From the NCBI GenBank assembly GCA_002685895.1, contig NYYK01000043.1, forward strand, positions 5,052 to 14,342: 9,291 bases of DNA, read 5' to 3'. The notes under the pieces are model-generated. The model searched no databases. It was not told the origin of the DNA and worked only from the letters and a program-made list of their open reading frames with translations. The translations under genes were made by a program, and so were the position numbers. This stretch comes from Methanobacteriota archaeon (lineage in GTDB: Archaea; Thermoplasmatota; Poseidoniia; Poseidoniales; Thalassarchaeaceae). Position 1 is the first letter of the stretch. Each line of letters begins with the position of its first letter. Positions 5,254 through 9,291 of this stretch are shown one piece after another.

Positions 5254-6237
5254 TCACTCGCGCTCGGCGTAGTACATGTCGTTGGTGCCCACATAGTCAT
5301 CACCCTCGGCGGTAATTGTCAGTTCCAAGAACACCATCTGTAGGCCATCACGGGTCATCGAGAATTCGCCCACCCCGCCGTAGACGCCATTCTCCGTATC
5401 GGGCTGGGGATGCGAGACGAACAGCTCGGGCTCGCTCCACTCAAAGTCTCCGAGCCGCTCAGATTTGTAGACCTGCAGCGGGAAGTTGCTGGTCGTACTT
5501 CCCCGTGACGAGGTGAAGAACATTGTCTGGCAATCGTCGGTTAGGAAGGGCTGTAGATCCAGCGTATCCGCGAGGTTAATCGGCTCGGGGAGTACGGTGG
5601 TCACACCGTCCTTGAAGACGACCACGTCCGTGTCTCCAGAGTCATTCTCGGTGTTGGCGTAGAGTTCATCGTGCGCATCGCAGTAGTGAGGGTTCTCTTC
5701 TTTGATGCCCGTGCCGAGGTCAATGATTGTGGTACCATCGTTGATTGTGATGCCGACAGGGCGTTCTTCGTAACCTTCTCCCGACTCCAACACGATGAAT
5801 GTCCGCGCGTAGTAGATGTCTCCCGCCTCTGAAATGTAGGGTCCCGCCTCCGCATTGAAGCCGTCGGAAGAGATGGGGTGCAGTTCTCGTGTCTGAAACG
5901 GGCGTTCCGTGTAGTAAATCTTGGGATCCGTGCCGTCGCCTCCAAAGGTTGGCACATGGTAGAACAACACATAGCGTCCGTCTCTCGTGATGTATGTGCT
6001 ATCTTCCGCACCGTCGTCATCGACTTCGAGCCGCACGGGCGTCGACCAGCCCTCTTCGGTGATACTGGCACGCCCGTCTTCCTCCCCAGTTACTGGGCTA
6101 GAGTCCACATCGTCGCCCACCACGAAAGGGTGAGCATAAGGCACATCGTCACCTCCATCCCCTCCACCAAGACAGCCAGCTAGCGAGGAAGTAACCATCA
6201 GCGAGCAGAACAGGAATGTGATTGCTTCCTTGCGCAT
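5254..6237 (-). CDS. Secreted lipoprotein with TolB/PD40-like beta-propeller repeats
   Basis: This 327-residue protein has a lipoprotein signal peptide (residues 1-21) with lipobox LAGC, the lipid-bearing Cys22, then the Gly/Asp linker GGGDGGDD. It would be anchored on the outer face of the membrane. The body shows at least five blade-like repeats of the PD40 kind, where a polar turn is followed by hydrophobic strand residues: STYITRDGRYVLFYH (80-94), GPYISEAGDIYYAR (132-145), NPHYCDAHDELYAN (182-195), QPFLTDDCQTMFFTSSRG (229-246) and EFSMTRDGLQMVFLE (291-305). Such propellers bind proteins or glycans; no enzymatic residues can be named. The gene is clearly richer in G/C than its neighbours (for example 40 of 60 bases at 5401-5460, versus 23 of 60 at 6361-6420), which suggests a separate history. 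AGGG about 8 bases before the ATG is a weak ribosome site. Confidence 0.85.
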   Translation of the reverse strand: MRKEAITFLFCSLMVTSSLAGCLGGGDGGDDVPYAHPFVVGDDVDSSPVTGEEDGRASITEEGWSTPVRLEVDDDGAEDSTYITRDGRYVLFYHVPTFGGDGTDPKIYYTERPFQTRELHPISSDGFNAEAGPYISEAGDIYYARTFIVLESGEGYEERPVGITINDGTTIIDLGTGIKEENPHYCDAHDELYANTENDSGDTDVVVFKDGVTTVLPEPINLADTLDLQPFLTDDCQTMFFTSSRGSTTSNFPLQVYKSERLGDFEWSEPELFVSHPQPDTENGVYGGVGEFSMTRDGLQMVFLELTITAEGDDYVGTNDMYYAERE

Positions 6238-6281
6238 AATTATCCCTAATCACAGCCGTTATTCAGTATTTCGTAAACACG

Positions 6282-6289
6282 ATTTATAA
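6282..6289 (-). promoter_or_regulatory. Possible TATA box for the propeller lipoprotein gene
   Basis: On the minus strand TTATAAAT lies 45-52 bases upstream of the ATG. Archaeal initiation occurs about 25 bases downstream of TATA, so this would give a leader of roughly 20 bases carrying the weak AGGG motif. The surrounding 6238-6353 gap is AT-rich and holds no gene. Confidence 0.3.
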
Positions 6290-6353
6290 TTTCAGCGCTA
6301 ATAAAGAATCTTCAGAGCGAATTCACAAGGATTCTACCTATTTTCAATGTTTA

Positions 6354-6905
6354 TCAATCTAATTTGGGATACATTCCCCAACGAATATTATGTAGGGGTC
6401 CTATATAATCCCACATAGGATCACCACTATTTGAAGACATTAAACCATGAACACTTCGTTCGTCATTAATTATTGAAGAAAAATCAGAATAAGAACCATC
6501 TATTATTCCTGCTAGCAATGGAAGTACACGCCCTTTAGCCCCTCTTTCTTTTTTCAGTTTTTTTCCTTCAGTATTACATGCAACAATGTCATCCGAAAAT
6601 GAGGCATTCTGGGTTAGGTGTTCAGCATCTCTAATTGGGTCTAATGTGTGCCAATTATTGATGTCATGTACCTCCATGTATTCAAGCCTTGATTGGTGAA
6701 GTGTTTGAAATTTAGACTCCAATTCGTCAATACGTTCATTATATGCCTCAATTTCATTGAATAAATCTTCATAATCAGAACGAACTTGTTCTTCGTCCCA
6801 TGTAAATACTGCTGAATAATTTATTGAAATCCCTCTTTTTATTAACCATTCATCAATGGTGGCTGGGGCCTCATAGGGTCGTCTATTATCAGACCATGTA
6901 GTCAT
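6354..6905 (-). CDS. Hypothetical protein with central coiled coil
   Basis: This 183-residue protein was not recognised. It has no signal peptide or membrane segment and should be cytoplasmic. Residues about 38-78 are a charged heptad-like helix (DEEQVRSDYEDLF...ERIDELESKF) likely to form a coiled coil. The C-terminal half is mixed polar, with a basic KKLKKERGAKGR patch (114-125) and a Trp/Tyr-rich end (DPMWDYIGPLHNIRWGMYP). The ATG at 6905 is preceded by GGGAG very close to the start and GGAG further up. The base composition is AT-rich and contrasts with the neighbouring GC-rich lipoprotein gene. It lies 77 bases after a two-gene unit on the same strand and may be read with it. No function can be assigned. 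Confidence 0.7.
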   Translation of the reverse strand: MTTWSDNRRPYEAPATIDEWLIKRGISINYSAVFTWDEEQVRSDYEDLFNEIEAYNERIDELESKFQTLHQSRLEYMEVHDINNWHTLDPIRDAEHLTQNASFSDDIVACNTEGKKLKKERGAKGRVLPLLAGIIDGSYSDFSSIINDERSVHGLMSSNSGDPMWDYIGPLHNIRWGMYPKLD

Positions 6906-6982
6906 TCTCCCTCATCTCCTACTTCAGAAGTAAAAGGTGTAATTCCGTGACACTATTTCAACCAGATATACAACATGATGAT

Positions 6983-7279
6983 TTATTCAAGATCTTGAAT
7001 GAACTGAGTTGTGTCTTGCCCTAAGTACTCTGCACAATGTCTCATCCATCTAACTAGACGCCTTCCATCCAACTGATGCATTACTTGCTTCATGTTCCCT
7101 GTTCTATCATCCCACTGCAATTCAGAAGGCTCAACCATCAACATCACCTTGCCATCATGAGTTGCTACCAACACCTCATCTTCAGAAACCCAGCCCCATG
7201 TGGTTCTAGAATCACCAATCCTCAGATCAAGACGTATGGCACCAGCTTCAGGTGCTGGGATTCCTTTGGGAGCAGGCAT
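6983..7279 (-). CDS. Hypothetical small protein, second gene of an overlapping pair
   Basis: This 98-residue protein was not recognised. It has a Pro/Ala-rich start (MPAPKGIPAPEAG), then a beta-rich segment (AIRLDLRIGDSRTTWGWV...EVLVATHDGKVMLMVEPSEL), then a helical C-terminal third (MKQVMHQLDGRRLVRWMRHCAEYLGQ). There is no signal peptide. The ATG at 7279 shares its A with the TAA of the upstream small gene (TAATG), a strong sign of translational coupling. A GTG two codons upstream (7285) is an alternative start, and GGGGGGTGGG just before could serve either. Coupling suggests the two products act together or are made in fixed ratio. The last codons lie in a 16-base perfect palindrome. Confidence 0.65.
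   Translation of the reverse strand: MPAPKGIPAPEAGAIRLDLRIGDSRTTWGWVSEDEVLVATHDGKVMLMVEPSELQWDDRTGNMKQVMHQLDGRRLVRWMRHCAEYLGQDTTQFIQDLE
6985..7000. repeat. Perfect 16-bp palindrome
   Basis: ATTCAAGATCTTGAAT is perfectly self-complementary. It spans the last codons (QDLE) of the 98-residue protein gene, immediately before its stop on the minus strand. It could be a protein-binding site or chance. Confidence 0.8.
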
Positions 7280-7416
7280 TAGCACCCACCCCCCAATTCA
7301 TTGTCAAGAATTGTCAAGGCCATCTCGTGGCGTCCTGCACGTAGTAACGAAGCGATTGCCAGCAATATCTCACGATGTTGTTGGTCAAGTTGAGGAGATG
7401 ACCCCCCAGCGTCCAC
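7279..7416 (-). CDS. Small hypothetical protein, translationally coupled to the next gene
   Basis: This is a 45-residue frame from a GTG at 7416 with GGGGGTA directly upstream. It ends in TAA whose last A begins the ATG of the following gene (TAATG). The C-terminal part, LDQQHREILLAIASLLR and AGRHEMALTILDNEL, looks like two amphipathic helices, typical of real small proteins rather than noise. The frame remains open upstream to a TAA at about 7483, adding a Ser/Thr/Gly-rich segment, but contains no ATG or TTG there, so GTG is the best start. Product and function are unknown. The coupling argues that it is genuine. Confidence 0.5.
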   Translation of the reverse strand: MDAGGSSPQLDQQHREILLAIASLLRAGRHEMALTILDNELGGGC

Positions 7417-7479
7417 TACCCCCGTAGGATTTGAACCCCTACTTGATTCAATAGAATCCGTTGTCAGAGAAAGTTTTGA

Positions 7480-7486
7480 TTATAAC
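7480..7486 (-). promoter_or_regulatory. Possible TATA box for the small two-gene unit
   Basis: TTATAAT on the minus strand lies about 65 bases before the GTG at 7416, giving a predicted transcript start near 7455-7460. The same 155-base gap (7417-7571) carries T-runs on the minus strand (around 7489-7493 and 7516-7520) that would end the upstream protease transcript, and a small hairpin CAGAC/GTCTG at 7549-7566. Confidence 0.3.
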
Positions 7487-7571
7487 AAAAATACAGGGCA
7501 GATCACACTTTATGAAAAAGAATGATTGCTATTCAATGGGCCTGCACACAGACTGGCCTATGTCTGAACTC

Positions 7572-8834
7572 TCAGTTACCCGCTTCGACCGGAAGGAGAC
7601 GACCTATGTCAAACATGTATTGCAAGAAGTACCTCATCCGTGCGCCTTGGTCATGAGTTAGCACGCTACGGTTACTATAGCGGCTCATTAGGTTGTCAAG
7701 CGAGGGTGAATGCTCTTCAGCAGTGCAGTTTTCGTATTCACTCGCTTGCCCTGGTTTGTACTCCATATAGAGAAAGGCAGCACTACATCCAATGGCTTGC
7801 TCACAATCGTCGTAGCAGTCGTATGGCGTGCCGCAGATGAAGTCTCCAGTCCGATAACATTGCTCTGTAGGGATGACCCAATCATCACTCCATTGAGTAG
7901 CGTTTTCCAAGTTTGAATCAGCATTTGGGTCAAGGCTGTATGCGTGTGTGTGGTAGAGCCCGAAAAAGTGACCCAGTTCATGTGCAGGGATATAACTAGA
8001 TTCGAAAGAGCTCGCCTTTACGAAGGCAGCATAGTAATTCAGGTTGTGCCAGGGGAACAAAGCGTATGCTCCCCACCCATCAGTAGTCATGACGATATTC
8101 ACATTGGTGTTGTTGTAGTTATCCGTAAACCCAGAACCAAGTTCGCTGATTGAAACGGTATTATCGTATTCGCCATCCTCATTTGGCCCAGCTTCTGGAA
8201 ACGCTTCATCGACGTAGACGATTTCACCGATTACTAAGTTGATTCCAAATGGATTGTACAAGCTGTTAATTAGTTCAAGACCAATCAAAATGGACGATTC
8301 GTTGGAAATGTACTCAACTCCATCATTGTCCTTGTAGACGATGAAAGTGATTGCGGCCATCTTAGTAGGCCCTGGAATTTGGCAGGCCAAGCCCGGATAA
8401 GGATAGTCCGCTGATATTTGGTGCCAGTACTGCTGTTCGTCACATTCCTCTTCGTAGATGCACGATCTGTCGGAATCGGTGGCATTGGGATTGTAATTTG
8501 TCGCATTGACATCGGTGCAACCGGACACCTCTAAGTGGTCAAACACGCCGTCACCGTCCGAATCAGCGAACTCACACGAACCGTCATCATCTGTAGCCTT
8601 AGGATTGTAGTTAGTCGCATTCTCGTCGGTGCAACCGGCCACCTCTATGTGGTTGAACACGCCGTCACCGTCCGAATCAGCGAACTCACAAGATTTGTCA
8701 TTGATGGTGGCGTTAACATCGTAATTGGTTGCATCAGCGTCTGTGCAACCTTTTACGTTAGGAACTTCGCTGACACAACCAGCCAAAGATGGGGCGATGA
8801 TGGCTAAAATGAGGATAATCACTACTTTATTCAT
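7572..8834 (-). CDS. Lipoprotein metalloprotease, pappalysin-like (M43 metzincin), with N-terminal Asp-rich tandem repeats
   Basis: This 420-residue surface lipoprotein has signal peptide 1-19 with lipobox LAGC and lipid Cys20. Residues 29-126 hold two full 38-residue repeats and a partial third. Each opens GCTD.NATNY and has DxDGDGVF, resembling thrombospondin type-3 calcium-binding repeats, with cysteine pairs 30/49, 68/87 and 106/125. The catalytic domain follows: HELGHFFGLYH (His285, Glu286, His289, His295) is the zinc site, GDFICGTPYD (330-339) corresponds to the family GD-CDTP segment, and DNLMSRY (Met383) is the Met-turn before LTHDQGARM. These features point to the M43 family, which cleaves extracellular proteins. 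The start at 8834 was chosen for the classic lipoprotein signal and a TATA box 21-28 bases upstream, implying a leaderless mRNA. A frame from 8879 would put charged residues before the signal peptide. Confidence 0.9.
   Translation of the reverse strand: MNKVVIILILAIIAPSLAGCVSEVPNVKGCTDADATNYDVNATINDKSCEFADSDGDGVFNHIEVAGCTDENATNYNPKATDDDGSCEFADSDGDGVFDHLEVSGCTDVNATNYNPNATDSDRSCIYEEECDEQQYWHQISADYPYPGLACQIPGPTKMAAITFIVYKDNDGVEYISNESSILIGLELINSLYNPFGINLVIGEIVYVDEAFPEAGPNEDGEYDNTVSISELGSGFTDNYNNTNVNIVMTTDGWGAYALFPWHNLNYYAAFVKASSFESSYIPAHELGHFFGLYHTHAYSLDPNADSNLENATQWSDDWVIPTEQCYRTGDFICGTPYDCYDDCEQAIGCSAAFLYMEYKPGQASEYENCTAEEHSPSLDNLMSRYSNRSVLTHDQGARMRYFLQYMFDIGRLLPVEAGN
8457..8750 (-). repeat. 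114-bp tandem repeats in the protease gene (2 full, 1 partial)
   Basis: Units at 8637-8750, 8523-8636 and partial 8457-8522 encode the 38-residue GCTD/DSDGDGVF repeats. The segment encoding EFADSDGDGVF is nearly base-identical in the two full units (shared CACCGTCCGAATCAGCGAAC on the + strand), including silent positions. This indicates recent duplication or gene conversion. Confidence 0.85.
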
Positions 8835-8854
8835 GATTATTGGTATGTTCGCAG

Positions 8855-8862
8855 TATTAAAA
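8855..8862 (-). promoter_or_regulatory. TATA box of the leaderless protease gene
   Basis: TTTTAATA on the minus strand lies 21-28 bases upstream of the ATG at 8834. This is the archaeal spacing that places the transcript start at or within a base or two of the start codon. There is no Shine-Dalgarno, in agreement with leaderless translation. Confidence 0.55.
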
Positions 8863-8894
8863 ATCCTTCTCATCAGCACTTCAAAGGCGGCTGG

Positions 8895-9188
8895 ATGATT
8901 GAAATGATAGAAAATCGCGGATTAATATTCTCAATTAAACACTGGCAGAGACCTTTCTATTCTCTTAGTACGGAGGATGAAAGTGAGAAAGAAATTGATG
9001 CTCTATCTCGAGAAGAACCTTGGGCACATGAAATTACACCACTAACCCACTGGGGTGGAGCTGAAATAAAGGAATGGAAATGGTTAATTTTTGGTTTTAT
9101 TACATTGATGATAATCCTAGAATTTCTTAATTGGTCACGTTGGGGATATACTATGACCGAAATGTTGTTGGAAGTTTTATCTAAATAA
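8895..9188 (+). CDS. Small single-span membrane protein, hypothetical
   Basis: This 97-residue protein was not recognised. A polar, acidic N-terminal part (residues 1-60, with STEDESEKEIDALSREEP) precedes one membrane helix (about 62-80, WKWLIFGFITLMIILEFLNW) and a short tail. It has no cleavable signal peptide, and its topology is uncertain. The ATG at 8895 is 60 bases from the divergent protease start, so regulatory sequence is shared. A second in-frame ATG at 8904 is possible. GGCGG a few bases upstream could be a weak ribosome site. Codon use fits the surroundings, and the Trp/Phe-rich helix argues that it is coding. It could be a membrane partner of the protease, but only position supports that. 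Confidence 0.6.
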   Translation: MIEMIENRGLIFSIKHWQRPFYSLSTEDESEKEIDALSREEPWAHEITPLTHWGGAEIKEWKWLIFGFITLMIILEFLNWSRWGYTMTEMLLEVLSK

Positions 9189-9202
9189 TATATTTCAATC
9201 GC

Positions 9203-9280
9203 AAGGGACCCCCTCTGACTCATATTGAGCGTATCGGTACCCATGCGACCCTCGTCGTTTCAAAGGGGGGCCCTCTGAAA
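9203..9280 (-). repeat. Structured intergenic repeat, copy B (three-part, minus strand)
   Basis: Read on the minus strand, this copy holds GGGCCCCCCTTT (9273-9262), 17 bases, then ATGGGTACCGAT (9244-9233), both blocks identical to copy A with the same spacing. It ends with AGGGGGTCCCT (9214-9204) at nearly the same distance as the third hairpin of copy A. The first hairpin is stronger here: TTTCAGAGGG pairs with CCCTTTGAAA (9280-9258, one G-T pair) around a CCC loop. The flanking stem bases differ from copy A but remain complementary. It follows the small membrane protein gene by 14 bases and lies in the last non-coding 103 bases of the window. Confidence 0.75.
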
Positions 9281-9291
9281 TGGATTTACAA

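Noticed and set aside
5316..6183. Open frames on the opposite strand and in other frames of the GC-rich lipoprotein gene.
   Set aside because: They follow from its composition: Arg/Ser/Thr-rich, without ribosome sites or recognisable domains.
7424..7458. Minus-strand GTAGG-GGTTCAAAT-CCTAC next to GATTC/GAATC, resembling the T arm and long variable arm of a Ser/Leu tRNA, possibly an att-type remnant.
   Set aside because: The T loop would have 9 instead of 7 bases, there is no 5' half, acceptor stem or integrase, and the stretch overlaps the open frame and ribosome site of the small gene at 7279-7416.
8835..8879. 15-residue extension before the protease signal peptide.
   Set aside because: It spoils the lipoprotein signal, and the TATA box within it fits a leaderless start at 8834.
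1..9291. CRISPR arrays, insertion sequences, integrases, rRNA or complete tRNA genes.
   Set aside because: No regularly spaced repeats with spacers, transposase motifs or cloverleaf-compatible sequences were found by eye.

Overview
The window looks like a piece of a marine planktonic archaeal genome, most probably Marine Group II/Poseidoniales. This is inferred from style, not from a marker gene. The genes are compact and AT-leaning. There are secreted lipoproteins with an LAGC lipobox followed by Gly/Asp-rich linkers and Ca-binding 'DSDGDGVF' repeats. At least one start has an archaeal TATA box at the distance expected for a leaderless mRNA. Intergenic hairpins rich in G/C runs are repeated. 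No rRNA, tRNA, CRISPR array, integrase or transposase was found.

Layout. 1-2343 (+): a glycosyltransferase, 5'-truncated by the window edge, abutting a polytopic oligosaccharide flippase; together they are the end of a surface-glycan cluster. 2352-3743 (-): a tight three-gene operon of ribulose-phosphate 3-epimerase (TTG start), a BolA protein with an extra C-terminal tail, and a CGFS monothiol glutaredoxin. 3857-4180 (+): thioredoxin, divergent from that operon across a hairpin-rich 113-bp junction. 4406-4939 (+): a secreted or membrane protein with a poly-Asp segment and paired helix histidines suggesting a b-heme membrane protein. 5254-6237 (-): a GC-rich beta-propeller-like lipoprotein. 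6354-6905 (-): an unknown coiled-coil protein. 6983-7416 (-): two small overlapping unknown genes (TAATG junction). 7572-8834 (-): a lipoprotein metalloprotease of pappalysin (M43) type with N-terminal Asp-rich tandem repeats. 8895-9188 (+): a small single-span membrane protein, divergent from the protease.

How the genes may work together. The first two genes build and translocate surface glycans. The middle block joins thiol-redox and iron-sulfur handling (thioredoxin, CGFS glutaredoxin, BolA) with a pentose-phosphate enzyme. The right half is mostly cell-surface proteins of unknown or degradative role.

The most unusual signal is a structured intergenic repeat present twice in opposite orientation (4957-5045 on +, 9203-9280 on -). 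Two 12-base blocks are identical and exactly 17 bases apart in both copies, while the flanking stem sequences differ but still pair. This suggests a conserved fold rather than conserved coding sequence.
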